Shown: positions 36,127 to 45,018 of the stretch, piece after piece | Layout of the letters: every line of letters starts with the position of its first letter | Numbering within the stretch: position 1 is the stretch's first letter | Assembly (NCBI RefSeq): GCF_008369935.1 | Contig: NZ_VTUZ01000008.1 | Span: 1-64,000 of the forward strand | Length of the DNA stretch: 64,000 nucleotides | Reading direction: 5' to 3' | DNA from: Paraburkholderia panacisoli | GTDB taxonomy: Bacteria > Pseudomonadota > Gammaproteobacteria > Burkholderiales > Burkholderiaceae | Notes under the pieces: generated by a model | Databases searched by the model: none | What the model saw: the letters and a program-made list of their open reading frames with translations, nothing else | What the model was told of the DNA's origin: nothing | Translations under genes and position numbers: made by a program

Positions 36127-36714
36127 ATGACCACTCTCAAGCAAACGCCGTCGCAAACCGTTGGCCCCTACTTCGCCTACGGTCTTTGCCCGCAGCAATA
36201 CGACTTCGACTACAAGAGCCTGTTCACGCACGTTCTGGCCGACCGTGAAGCGGCCGGCGAGCACATCACGATCATCGGCCAGGTGTTCGACGGCGACGGC
36301 AACGTGATCGGCGACGCGATGGTCGAAATGTCGCAAGTGGACTCGACCGGCCAGTATCCGGAGTCGCGTGAGGAAATCCTGAAGACCGGTTTTCACGGCT
36401 TTGCGCGCGTCGGCACGGGTACGGACCCGCACAAGCGCTTTTACGTGGAAACGGTGAAGCCCGGCCGCGTCAGCGCGGATCAGGCGCCGCACGTCAATGT
36501 GATCCTGACGATGCGCGGCATGCTGCTGCACACGTTCACGCGCATCTATTTCGAGGACGAAGCGCAGGCGAACGAAAAGGATCCGGTGCTGGCAGCGGTT
36601 CCGGCCGACCGGCGCGGCACGCTGATCGCGCGCCGCGAGCCGAACACCGCCAATGTGTACCGCTTCGACATCCACATGCAGGGCGACAAGGAAACCGTGT
36701 TCTTCGACCTGTGA
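36127..36714 (+). CDS. pcaG: protocatechuate 3,4-dioxygenase alpha subunit
   Basis: The 195-residue alpha subunit starts TTLKQTPSQTVGPYFAYGL, the usual PcaG N-terminus, and pairs with PcaH in the dioxygenase. It lacks the full set of iron ligands, as expected for the alpha chain, and contributes to the substrate pocket. It is co-transcribed with pcaH (3-bp gap), and a strong terminator follows at 36801. Confidence 0.95.
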   Translation: MTTLKQTPSQTVGPYFAYGLCPQQYDFDYKSLFTHVLADREAAGEHITIIGQVFDGDGNVIGDAMVEMSQVDSTGQYPESREEILKTGFHGFARVGTGTDPHKRFYVETVKPGRVSADQAPHVNVILTMRGMLLHTFTRIYFEDEAQANEKDPVLAAVPADRRGTLIARREPNTANVYRFDIHMQGDKETVFFDL

Positions 36715-36800
36715 AGTGTATGTTTAACACTTTCATACAGCTTTCACATACACTGAGCGTGATCCGTCCAGCGACTGGATCGCGATACTCCGAGTAGTTG

Positions 36801-36827
36801 AGCCCGCCTTGTGCGGGCTTTTTTTTC
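36801..36827 (+). terminator. Rho-independent terminator of pcaHG
   Basis: Stem AGCCCGC (36801-36807) and GCGGGCT (36813-36819) with a CTTGT loop, followed by eight T. It lies 86 bp after the pcaG stop. Confidence 0.92.
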
Positions 36828-36916
36828 GGCTTTCGCTTACTTCGTGATGCAGATGGATGCCGCGCTTCGGGTTGCGTAGCGCGGCCCCTTCGTATTGCGC
36901 GCGGCCAAACGACACA

Positions 36917-37180
36917 CTAACAGCGGAAGTGATCGATGTTCTGTCCGGCGTAAATTGCGCGCGCGAGCCAGTCGGGTTTATCGCCGTGACCGTCCCACGT
37001 ATTGCCGTAGGCGTCGCGATACATCACTGCACGGACGGCGTTCGCGTCGGCTTCGAGCGAGTCGGCGAGCGCTTCCATCGTGATGTCGTATTCGTCCATG
37101 CGTCGGCGGATCCACACGATCAGGCGCTCACGCGCATTCCCGTCTGGGTCGAACAACCGTTGTTCTTCTCGCTCTTTCAT
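36917..37180 (-). CDS. small H-NS-like DNA-binding domain protein
   Basis: The 87-residue protein ends in an H-NS-type C-terminal domain: YRDAYGNTWDGHGDKPDWLA, where Burkholderia H-NS proteins have YRxxxGxxWxGxGxxPxWL, followed by GQNIDHFR. The first 50 residues are charged and helical (REEQRLFDPDGNARERLIVW) but do not look like the normal H-NS oligomerisation domain, and the whole is shorter than typical H-NS proteins (about 95-135). It may be a short regulator or antagonist of H-NS. The start is uncertain because no clear ribosome binding site precedes the ATG. Confidence 0.65.
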   Translation of the reverse strand: MKEREEQRLFDPDGNARERLIVWIRRRMDEYDITMEALADSLEADANAVRAVMYRDAYGNTWDGHGDKPDWLARAIYAGQNIDHFRC

Positions 37181-37614
37181 AGCGTACCGATGTTTCAGCC
37201 AATCATGCTCGCGTTAGACAAACAAAGACCCCACTAGACAACGTGAAGGTTCATGCGTGATTCAAATGGATCGAGTGCAATTCGAGTTCACGATGTCTGT
37301 CCCGATGCGCAAAACCCGCATCTGGAAAACATGTCTGTCAAAGACGAGATCAAAAGAGAATTCGTGAGCCCACGGCTTGAGCTGCGTCCGAGGTTTGCAC
37401 CAGTGTTCCGGGGAGCTTCAGCGTGTGGGCGGCAATTCTAGCATTCAATTTCTTGTGCTTCCCGCAAAGGGTACCTATTGGCTTCGCGAGCTTTTTTCAT
37501 TGCTTATTCTTGTGTCAATGCCGTCTGCAAAAGATTCAAGGCCGCCGAAAGCCTCCAACTCGCGCCGTCATGTTATGTTTCATCGATTAACTTCTGTGCA
37601 CTGGAGACACGACG
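37181..37614. other. intergenic region before lysE-type gene
   Basis: A 62-codon plus-strand frame at 37253-37441 has no recognisable similarity and no ribosome binding site; I do not call it. The part near 37560-37590 is AT-richer and probably holds the promoter of the exporter gene. Nothing else is seen. Confidence 0.5.
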
Positions 37615-38250
37615 ATGCCCGCCTCAACCGCCATCCTCACTATCCTGGCCGCGCTGCTGCTAGGCGCCATGAGCCCGGGACCGAGCTTCGTCATCGTCGC
37701 TCGTAATGCGATCGGACTGTCGCGCGGCGACGGTCTCGCCACCGCGCTCGGCATGGGCATTGGCGGCGTGTTCTTCAGCGGCATCGCGCTGCTCGGACTC
37801 TACACGCTGCTGGCAACGGTCGAATGGCTGTATGTCGGCCTGAAGGTCGCCGGCGGCGTCTATCTGATTTACCTCGCGTCGAAAATCTGGCGCGGCGCCG
37901 CCAAACCGCTTGCGTTCGACGCGGCGCAGGGCGCTTTCGGCAATCCGCGGAAATCTTTCTGGATCGGCTTGAGCACGCAACTCAGCAATCCGAAAACGGC
38001 CGTCTATTACGGCAGTATTTTCGCGGCGCTGCTGCCGCAGCATCCGCCAGTGTGGTGCTACTTCGCGCTGCCGCCTGCAATCTTCGCGATCGAGGCCGGC
38101 TGGTACACGATCGTCGCGCTGTGCTTCTCGAGCAAACGGCCGCGCGAGATTTATCTGCAGTGGAAAGCGTGGATCGATCGCGTTGCCGCGAGCGCGGTGG
38201 CCGCGCTCGGATTGCGCCTGATTCTGACCGCACATAAAGTGGGCATCTGA
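37615..38250 (+). CDS. LysE/RhtB family amino acid exporter
   Basis: The 211-residue membrane protein has about six hydrophobic segments and the LysE family N-terminal motif LGAMSPGPSFVIVARNAIG followed by SRGDGLATALGMGIGG. Members export amino acids such as homoserine, threonine or lysine. GGAGACACG precedes the ATG. Substrate cannot be assigned. It stands alone between an H-NS-like gene and cspA. Confidence 0.9.
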   Translation: MPASTAILTILAALLLGAMSPGPSFVIVARNAIGLSRGDGLATALGMGIGGVFFSGIALLGLYTLLATVEWLYVGLKVAGGVYLIYLASKIWRGAAKPLAFDAAQGAFGNPRKSFWIGLSTQLSNPKTAVYYGSIFAALLPQHPPVWCYFALPPAIFAIEAGWYTIVALCFSSKRPREIYLQWKAWIDRVAASAVAALGLRLILTAHKVGI

Positions 38251-38582
38251 AGGATGCGTCACTGTGCGCCTCACTTCCTGCTGCACGGTACAAACCGCTT
38301 GAACGTCATGCCGCATCGCGCGTAGCGAGCGCGGCATGACCAAACCAGGGCCCCATCGCAACGCGCGTATCGACCACGATTTGCCGCGTCCGGCAAAACA
38401 GTTACAAGTTATATGTTGACGCTGGCATGCCCGACGGTTACTGTTGCACCCGAAGTTCAAGAAGTTCGATTGCTGTTCATCAATGTCTCGCTCATCAGCG
38501 GTATTCGTTGTCCTCTCCCTCCTTGACGCTTCAAGCGCTCCTCTAGAGCAATTTCATTTATTTTTTTCCTCAAGGATTCTTC
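38251..38582 (+). promoter_or_regulatory. cspA upstream region: hairpin, promoter and long 5' leader
   Basis: Inverted arms GTCATGCCGC (38305-38314) and GCGGCATGAC (38331-38340) form a hairpin after the exporter gene, without a T run. TTGACG (38416-38421) and TACTGT (38439-38444) are 17 nt apart, giving a predicted start near 38451 and a leader of about 130 nt before the cspA ATG. Long structured leaders are usual for cold shock genes. CAAGGATTCTTC supplies the ribosome binding site. Confidence 0.6.
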
Positions 38583-38786
38583 ATGGATACCGGTACCGTT
38601 AAGTGGTTCAACGACAGCAAAGGCTTTGGCTTCATCACCCCGGACAAGGGCGGCGACGACCTGTTCGCGCACTTCTCTGAAATTCGCAGCGACGGCTTCA
38701 AGACGCTGGCTGAGAATCAGAAGGTGAGCTTCGAAACGAAGCAAGGCCCGAAGGGTCTGCAAGCGGCTAACATCACGCCGCTGTAA
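38583..38786 (+). CDS. cspA: cold shock protein, CspA family
   Basis: The 67-residue protein is one cold shock domain with RNP1 KGFGFI and RNP2 DLFAHF, starting [20 protein letters not shown]. It binds single-stranded RNA/DNA and acts as an RNA chaperone. Several paralogues are usual in this group, so the symbol is generic. Confidence 0.95.
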   Translation: MDTGTVKWFNDSKGFGFITPDKGGDDLFAHFSEIRSDGFKTLAENQKVSFETKQGPKGLQAANITPL

Positions 38787-39076
38787 GTTTGAAGGGCTCG
38801 GTGTCCGGCAACGGACATCGGGCTGCAGCGACATCCTCGCGGAGCTTCGTCTCCCACAGTTGGCGCGATCGCTTTTAGCTGCATTGATTGAGCAGCTTGC
38901 CCAAGCGCCAAACGCCTCGTTGCACCTCATTCTCCCCTCCGGCTTCAACGCCCATTTTTTTCGCTTCCCGACTGCGTCAGGATTCGGCTCGCAATGGCTT
39001 TGAATCAGCTCGTCCGTGCAACCCGTATAACGGGTTCATACGGCCGGGGCGCACTCGAACATTATTAAAATATAAA

Positions 39077-39301
39077 ATGCAAAACAAACATATTCATCAT
39101 TACAACGGCTATGCCGTCAAGCCCTCGGCACATCGTTTGCCCGACGGCAGCTTTTCATCCAACCTGTTGCTCGAACGCGCCGACAGCGCACGCAGCGAAG
39201 GCCGCTACCAGTTCTATTCGCTCGACTACTTCACGAACGAAGAGCAGGCGCTGCAGCACTCGGCACGCTGGGCGCACCACTGGGTCGACACGCGCGGCTA
39301 A
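39077..39301 (+). CDS. conserved small protein of unknown function downstream of cspA
   Basis: A 74-residue hydrophilic protein starting MQNKHIHHYNGYAVKPSAHR, with LPDGSFSSNLLLERA and YFTNEEQALQHSARWAHHW. I recognise this as a small conserved Burkholderiales type often seen near cold shock genes, without known function. The ATG at 39077 follows AT-rich DNA (ATTATTAAAATATAAA) with no Shine-Dalgarno sequence. The gap to cspA is 290 bp, so it probably has its own promoter. Confidence 0.6.
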   Translation: MQNKHIHHYNGYAVKPSAHRLPDGSFSSNLLLERADSARSEGRYQFYSLDYFTNEEQALQHSARWAHHWVDTRG

Positions 39302-39348
39302 GCACGGCCCGCCATGCCAGGCGAACCGCGTGCCATGGCGATCACGCG

Positions 39349-40986
39349 CTATTGCGAGTCACTTTCCTCTCTCTTGATCCGCGCGCGCAGTTCGAACTTC
39401 TGAATCTTTCCAGTCGACGTTTTGGGCAGTTCGCCGAAGCGTACCGCCTTCGGCAACTTATAGCCCGCAAGAAACAGCCGACAGTGCGCGATGATTTCCG
39501 CTTCGGTCACCTGAGCGCCTTCCTTGAGTTCGACGAACGCGCAGGGCACCTCGCCCCACTTCGGATCGGCCATCGCCACCACGGCCGCAACCGACACCGC
39601 CGGGTGACGATAGAGCGTGTCCTCGACCTCGATGCTCGAAATGTTCTCGCCGCCTGAAATGATGATGTCCTTGCTGCGATCGCGAATGCGGATATAGCCG
39701 TCGGGCATCCGCACGCCGAGATCGCCGGTATGGAACCAGCCGCCGCCGAAGGTGGCTTCAGTCGCGCGCTCGTTCTTCAGATAGCCTTTCATGCAGATGT
39801 TGCCGCGAAACATGATCTCGCCGATCGTTTCTCCGTCGTCGGGCACTGGCGCGAGCGTGTCCGGATCGAGCACGGTCACCGCCGCCTGCAGGTGATAGCG
39901 CACGCCTTGGCGCGCGTTCAGTTCGGCTCGTGCGCTGTCGTCGAGCGCATCCCACGCCTGCTGTTTCGCGCAGACCGCGGCGGGACCGTAGGTTTCGGTC
40001 AGCCCGTACACGTGCGTCAGATCGAAGCCGATCTCCTTCATCTTCGCAATTACCGCCGGTGCGGGCGCCGCTCCCGCCACCATCGTCGACACGCGATGCG
40101 CGATGCCTTCGCGCCATTCAGCCGGCGCATTGGCGAGCGCGCTCTGCACGATCGGCGCGCCGCAATAGTGCGTGACGCCCTCGCGGCGAATCAGCTCGAA
40201 CACCGTCCTGGCGTCGAACTTGCGCAAGCAGACGTTGACGCCCGCGCGCGCGGCAACGGTCCACGGAAAACACCAGCCGTTGCAGTGGAACATCGGCAGG
40301 GTCCACAGGTAGACCGCGTGCTTCGGCATGTCCCATTCGAGAATATTGCTGAGCGCATTCAGATGCGCGCCACGATGATGGTAGACCACGCCCTTCGGGT
40401 CGCCGGTCGTGCCCGATGTGTAGTTCAGCGCGATCGCGTCCCACTCGTCGGCCGGCTGTGTCCATGCGAAGGCCGGGTCGCCGGACTGCAGGAACGCTTC
40501 GTAGTCCGTCGCGCGGATGAATTGCGCGGGGTCGGCCGGCATCGCGTCGGCTACGCTGATCACGCGCAAACCGGGGAATTCCAGCGCGGCGCGATGCGCG
40601 AATTCACCGTATTCCGTATCGACGATCAGCGCCTTTGCCCCGCCGTGGCGCAGCATGAACAACAGCGACGACACGTCGAGCCGCGTATTGAGCGTGTTGA
40701 GCACGGCGCCGGCCATCGGCACGCCGAAGTGCGCTTCCACCATCGCCGGGATGTTGGGCAGCAACGCCGCCACCGTGTCGCCGCGTTCGATACCCGCCTG
40801 CCGCAGCGCGCTGGCGAGGCGCAGCGCGCGCTCGTAGGTCTCGCGCCAGCTACGGCGAATCTCCCCATGGACGACCGCCGGCCGGTCACCGTAGACTTCG
40901 GCTGCGCGCACGATGAAGTCGATCGGCGTAAGCGGGACATAGTTGGCCTCGCGCCGCTCAAGACCTTCGTCGAACATGTGCTTCAT
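39349..40986 (-). CDS. fatty acyl-CoA synthetase (AMP-binding, AlkK/FadD3-like)
   Basis: The 545-residue protein has the adenylate-forming motifs: NYTSGTTGDPKGVVYHHRG (P-loop, about 180), VYGLTETYGPA (about 310), GWFHTGDLGV with the ATP-binding Asp, and the C-terminal TSTGKIQKFELR with the catalytic Lys. Length and the N-terminal MFDEGLERREANYVPLTPID match the medium-chain AlkK-like group. It activates a carboxylic acid to acyl-CoA. ATG at 40986 with CAGGAGACGATCCC is clearly better than the longer frame. It is divergent from a Crp/Fnr regulator. Confidence 0.9.
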   Translation of the reverse strand: MKHMFDEGLERREANYVPLTPIDFIVRAAEVYGDRPAVVHGEIRRSWRETYERALRLASALRQAGIERGDTVAALLPNIPAMVEAHFGVPMAGAVLNTLNTRLDVSSLLFMLRHGGAKALIVDTEYGEFAHRAALEFPGLRVISVADAMPADPAQFIRATDYEAFLQSGDPAFAWTQPADEWDAIALNYTSGTTGDPKGVVYHHRGAHLNALSNILEWDMPKHAVYLWTLPMFHCNGWCFPWTVAARAGVNVCLRKFDARTVFELIRREGVTHYCGAPIVQSALANAPAEWREGIAHRVSTMVAGAAPAPAVIAKMKEIGFDLTHVYGLTETYGPAAVCAKQQAWDALDDSARAELNARQGVRYHLQAAVTVLDPDTLAPVPDDGETIGEIMFRGNICMKGYLKNERATEATFGGGWFHTGDLGVRMPDGYIRIRDRSKDIIISGGENISSIEVEDTLYRHPAVSVAAVVAMADPKWGEVPCAFVELKEGAQVTEAEIIAHCRLFLAGYKLPKAVRFGELPKTSTGKIQKFELRARIKREESDSQ

Positions 40987-41149
40987 GGGATCGTCTCCTG
41001 AGGCGCGGACCGCGCCGTCGATTGTTCTGATTGATTGATGAGCTAGCCTAGCAATGGTCATGGTGAACTGTCTGTCATTCAAATGACAGAGTAGTGCGTC
41101 CGTGGCGCATCGGGCTCAAACTTTAGCCGGACACGCTCCCAGGCCACTT

Positions 41150-41896
41150 ATGAACGACGCCACCTCCACTTCCATCGCAGGCGCCCGCCCGGAGCGGCCG
41201 GAGCGGGTCGCGCGCGCCGAGCTGGCGCGGCTATTCGCAACCTGCGCGTGGTTTCGGGCGCTCACCGCCGAGCATCAGGCGCTGGTCCTTGCCACCGCGC
41301 ACGCGCAGCATCTGGAAGGCGGAGCGTGGATCGCGCGCCGCCAGGAACCGTCGGACTATTGGATCGGCGTGCATGCGGGGCTGATCAAGCTCGCCATCTA
41401 CAACGCCTCGGGACGCAGTTGCACGCTGTCCGGCGTGCCGCCCGGCGGCTGGTTCGGCGAAGGCAGCGTGATCAAGCGCGAATTGCGCAAATACGACGTG
41501 GCCGCGATTCAGCCTTCGCTCGTGATGTTCGTGCCGTCGTCGACCTTCCATGCGCTGCTGGAGTCCAGCCTGCCATTCACTGGCTTCGTGATCCGGCAAC
41601 TGAACAACCGCATGGGCGAGTTCATCGCGTCGATTCAGAATAGCCGGCTGCTGGACGTGGATGCGCGCGTCGCGCAGTCGCTCGCGCAGTTGTTCAACCC
41701 GGACCTCTACCCGGACACAGGCCGCACGCTTGCCATTTCGCAGGAAGAAGTCGGACTGCTGGCGGGCGTGTCGCGCCAGCGGATCAACCAGGCGCTGCAA
41801 AACCTCGAAAGACTGGAGATCTTGCGCCTCTCGTATAACCAGATCGAGGTGCTCGATCTCGAACGCCTAGGCGCGTACGGGCGGGAGCAGATCTAG
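41150..41896 (+). CDS. Crp/Fnr family transcriptional regulator
   Basis: The 248-residue protein has a cyclic-nucleotide-binding-like domain (about 30-150, with WIGVHAGLIKLAIYNASGRS and GGWFGEGSVIKRE) and a winged helix-turn-helix with ISQEEVGLLAGVSRQRINQA. It lacks the N-terminal Cys cluster of FNR, so it is not an oxygen sensor of that type. The ATG at 41150 is preferred over an upstream GTG at 41102. It is divergent from the acyl-CoA synthetase gene across 163 bp and may control it. Confidence 0.87.
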   Translation: MNDATSTSIAGARPERPERVARAELARLFATCAWFRALTAEHQALVLATAHAQHLEGGAWIARRQEPSDYWIGVHAGLIKLAIYNASGRSCTLSGVPPGGWFGEGSVIKRELRKYDVAAIQPSLVMFVPSSTFHALLESSLPFTGFVIRQLNNRMGEFIASIQNSRLLDVDARVAQSLAQLFNPDLYPDTGRTLAISQEEVGLLAGVSRQRINQALQNLERLEILRLSYNQIEVLDLERLGAYGREQI

Positions 41897-41983
41897 CGGA
41901 GCAGGCGGCGTGGCGCGCTTCGAAGTGGGCCTTGATCGTGGATGTAGCCGTGGCCGCGAAGAAAAGCAGCGCTCTCTAACGAC

Positions 41984-42337
41984 TTATCCCCCGCGCGTAC
42001 CGCTCTTGCGGGTGACGCGCCGCTCCAGGATCTCATCGGTCTTGAACAGCGCCAGCGTGATCTCGACCAGCACGCCCGATCTCTTCCAGCGCAAGTAATA
42101 GCGATGCGCCGTTTGATACGGCACATAGCGCGCGGGCATCGCGCTCCAGGGCTCGCGTGTATGCAGCACCCACATCACACTATCCAGCACCCAACGAATG
42201 TCGATGTTGGGACGGCCGCGACGAGTTCCGTGACTCAGCATTTCCGGCAGCAGCGGCACGACGTTCTGCCATTGCTCGTCGGTCAGATCCTGAATAGCCG
42301 GACGATGAGCCGGTGCGTTGGCTGGGGAAGTATTCAT
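41984..42337 (-). mobile_element. lone IS5-family OrfA-like transposase gene (DUF4096), no catalytic half
   Basis: The 117-residue protein has the N-terminal IS5/IS427-type domain: IQDLTDEQWQNVVPLLPEML, GRPNIDIRWVLDSVMWVLHT and PWSAMPARYVPYQTAHRYYL. The DDE catalytic part (OrfB) is absent on both sides, and I see no terminal inverted repeats or target duplications. It ends in a basic tail RRVTRKSGTRGG. It is either an IS remnant or a retained DNA-binding protein. The reading frame itself is intact. Confidence 0.7.
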
Positions 42338-42612
42338 GCAGTAAAAACGCGCACATGCAGCACGTGTGCTGGCGTCGCCGCGAAGTTAAGGTCTCTGGAT
42401 CGGTGTTTTTGAGATTAACCGAAGCTCGCATTCGCGAAAGTCAATTCTTGTCAAACGGACGAGCACAATCGACAAAAAGCGCAATGCCTTATTGCAACAA
42501 CGGATTAATGGCGTGACGAAAGCCGTGGTCTATCATCGGCGCGCCCGGCGCGGCCCGTCTGCGCACGCCGCGCTCGAAAGAGAAATTCACCACTCCACAC
42601 GCAGGAATTCCA

Positions 42613-43752
42613 GTGAGACAAATAAGACTCCTCAAGACCACCCCATTCGTGGGCGGCGCCGCCCTCGCCATGACTTCGGAGCAGGCTTGCGCGCAAAGCT
42701 CGATCACGCTGTATGGCATCGCCGACGTAAGCGTGCGCTATCTGGCGAACTCGAACGCGAACAACGACGGCCGCCTGTACATGACGAATGGCGCGATCAC
42801 CAATAGCCGCTGGGGGCTGCGCGGCTCGGAGGATCTCGGCAACGGCCTGAAGGCGATCTTCGATCTGGAAAGCGGCATCAACCTGCAGAACGGTTCGGCG
42901 TCGGACATCCAGCGCATCTTCAACCGCAATGCGTATGTGGGCTTGAGCAGCCCGTATGGCACGGTCACGCTCGGCCGTCAGAAGACGCCTTTGTTCGACC
43001 TGCTCGGCGACACCTACGACCCGCTCACAGTCGGCGATTACGCCGAGAACTCCTGGTTGCCGGGCGCGCTCGGCGCGGGGCTCTACGCGGACAACGCCGT
43101 GAAGTACACGGGCACGTATAAAGGCTTGACCCTCGCCGCGATGTATTCGTTCGGCACGAACTCGGAATCGACCGGCGAGGATGGCTTCTCGGGGCAGGTG
43201 CCAGGCCATCTCGGTGCGGGCAATATGTACGGCTTTACGTTGTCGTACGTGGCCGGCCCGTTGAGCGTTGCGGCCGGCGTGCAGCAGAACAGCGACAACA
43301 GCAATCACAAGCAGACCATCTTCAACGCGAACGCGGTCTACGTCTTCAGTTCGACGAAGGTGTATGTCGGCTATCTGCATTCGAAGGACGACACCGGTTT
43401 CGTCGATAGCGCACTGGCACAGCAAACGCTCGTGCCGGGCGTCGATATCGTGAAGGGCTCGGGCCGCGTCGACAACGGTCCGTTTGCCGGCGTCACCTGG
43501 CAGGCCACGCCCGCGCTCACGCTGACTGGCGCAGCGTACTACGACCACATGTCCAACGCGGCGATCGGCAACGGTCAGCTGGGTAGCGGCTATCGCTATA
43601 CGTTCATGGCGCTGGCTGAATACGCGTTGTCGAAGCGCACCGAAGTGTACGGCACGGTCGATTTCGACAAGGTGTCGGGCGCCGCTTCGGTCGAATTGCC
43701 GGGCCGCAACAATCAGACCGGTGTTGCACTCGGTCTGCGTACGATTTTCTAA
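42613..43752 (+). CDS. outer membrane porin (Gram-negative general porin family)
   Basis: The 379-residue protein is a 16-strand trimeric porin of the Burkholderia type. The mature start QSSITLYGIADVSVRYL, the SRWGLRGSEDLGNGLKAIFD loop with LESGIN, and the terminal GVALGLRTIF with C-terminal Phe are diagnostic. The signal peptide is atypical (MRQIRLLKTTPFVGGAALAM) and starts with GTG; CAGGAATTC supplies the ribosome binding site. It is convergent with a second porin, sharing a terminator. Confidence 0.9.
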   Translation: MRQIRLLKTTPFVGGAALAMTSEQACAQSSITLYGIADVSVRYLANSNANNDGRLYMTNGAITNSRWGLRGSEDLGNGLKAIFDLESGINLQNGSASDIQRIFNRNAYVGLSSPYGTVTLGRQKTPLFDLLGDTYDPLTVGDYAENSWLPGALGAGLYADNAVKYTGTYKGLTLAAMYSFGTNSESTGEDGFSGQVPGHLGAGNMYGFTLSYVAGPLSVAAGVQQNSDNSNHKQTIFNANAVYVFSSTKVYVGYLHSKDDTGFVDSALAQQTLVPGVDIVKGSGRVDNGPFAGVTWQATPALTLTGAAYYDHMSNAAIGNGQLGSGYRYTFMALAEYALSKRTEVYGTVDFDKVSGAASVELPGRNNQTGVALGLRTIF

Positions 43753-43826
43753 ATCGCATGGCGAGCGGGGTCCGCGAGGGCCCCGCCAGCGCGCGCGGCA
43801 TTCGAATTGCCGCGCCCATAAAAAAA

Positions 43827-43849
43827 GGTGCCGCGAACGGCACCTTTTT
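43827..43849. terminator. bidirectional terminator between two porin genes
   Basis: GGTGCCG (43827-43833), CGAA loop, CGGCACC (43838-43844), followed by TTTTT and preceded by a run of A, so it can stop transcription from both sides. It lies between the two convergent porin genes. Confidence 0.92.
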
Positions 43850-43875
43850 GCACTACAGGCAGCTTCTGCTGAAGC

Positions 43876-45018
43876 TTAGAAGCGGTGACGCAGACCGACC
43901 GTAGCAGCCGTCTGGTTCTTCGACGACGACGGCAGTTGCGTGTTGTCGCCGCTGTAGATCGAAGCGACACCGCCATCGCCCATTGCGTGCTGGTACACGG
44001 CTTGAGCGTAGACGTCCGTACGACGCGACAGCGAGTAGTCAGCTTGCAGGCCGATCTGGTGGTAACGGGTCTTCATGTCGTTGCCGTCAGCGTTGACACC
44101 GTAGCCATGTGCATCCGTGAACGTGTAAGCGACGCCCAGGCCCAGAGCCGGGGTCACGTTGTACTTGCCGTTGACTTCGTAGTTGTTCGAATGACCTTGA
44201 CGTTGGCCGGGCGCTGCGCCAACCAGGTTGTCCACACGCGATTGCGTCCATGCCGCACCGACAGTAGCCGGGCCGAACGAGTACGAAGCAGCTGCGCCGA
44301 ACTCACGCTGACGGAAGTTGCCGGTCATGATGCCCGACGTGTTCGCGAGAACGCCGTCCGAAGCACCGCTGGTGTTTGCAGCCGGGTTGTTCTGCTGTGC
44401 GTAAGCAGCGCCCAGGTGCAGGCCTTGCCACTGGTATGCGGCACCGACGCTGTACTGGCGGTTGTTGGCGAATGCGCCAGCCTGGTTCGAGAAGCCGTAC
44501 GTGCCGCCGAACGTGAAGCCAGCGTAGTTAGCGCTCGAGTACTTGACCGAGTTGTTGACCGACAGGCCGCCGTTCGTGTTCAGGTTGTCGTTGTTGAACG
44601 GGTGCGCGAAATACGTACCGCCCCAGCTGCCCGTTGCGGTCAGCGGTGCCAGGTAGTCTTGAGCTGCGTCGTATTGACGGCCCAGCGTGACCGTACCGAA
44701 TTGCGCGCTCGACAGACCGACGAACGCTTGACGGTTGAACATGCCGTTGTTGTTAGCGAACTTGCCGTTGTTGACGTTGAAGCCGCTTTCCAACGTGAAG
44801 ATTGCCTTCAGGCCACCGCCCAGGTCTTCCGAACCGCGCAGACCGAACATGCTCTGGTTGATGCCGCCGCTGCCTGCTGCCCACTTGGAGTTGTGGTTGA
44901 CGTTGCTGGTGTAAGTCAGGCCCGCGTCCAACAGACCATACAGGGTCACGCTGCTTTGTGCGTGAGCGACGGATGCGAACGATGCGGCGACCGCAACGAC
45001 GATGAGACTCTTCTTCAT
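43876..45018 (-). CDS. outer membrane porin (OpcP/OmpC-like)
   Basis: The 380-residue porin has a standard signal peptide (MKKSLIVVAVAASFASVAHA) and mature start QSSVTLYGLLDAGLTYTSN. SMFGLRGSEDLGGGLKAIFT and the C-terminal AATVGLRHRF are typical of Burkholderia porins. The preferred codons are markedly uniform, as in highly expressed genes. GGAGTCCCACATG-type spacing (rbs GGAGTCCCAC) supports the ATG at 45018. It is probably a major outer membrane protein of this organism. Confidence 0.93.
   Translation of the reverse strand: MKKSLIVVAVAASFASVAHAQSSVTLYGLLDAGLTYTSNVNHNSKWAAGSGGINQSMFGLRGSEDLGGGLKAIFTLESGFNVNNGKFANNNGMFNRQAFVGLSSAQFGTVTLGRQYDAAQDYLAPLTATGSWGGTYFAHPFNNDNLNTNGGLSVNNSVKYSSANYAGFTFGGTYGFSNQAGAFANNRQYSVGAAYQWQGLHLGAAYAQQNNPAANTSGASDGVLANTSGIMTGNFRQREFGAAASYSFGPATVGAAWTQSRVDNLVGAAPGQRQGHSNNYEVNGKYNVTPALGLGVAYTFTDAHGYGVNADGNDMKTRYHQIGLQADYSLSRRTDVYAQAVYQHAMGDGGVASIYSGDNTQLPSSSKNQTAATVGLRHRF

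Noticed and set aside
37253..37441. 62-codon plus-strand frame in the gap before the LysE-type gene
   Set aside because: No ribosome binding site, no recognisable domain, and composition like non-coding DNA.
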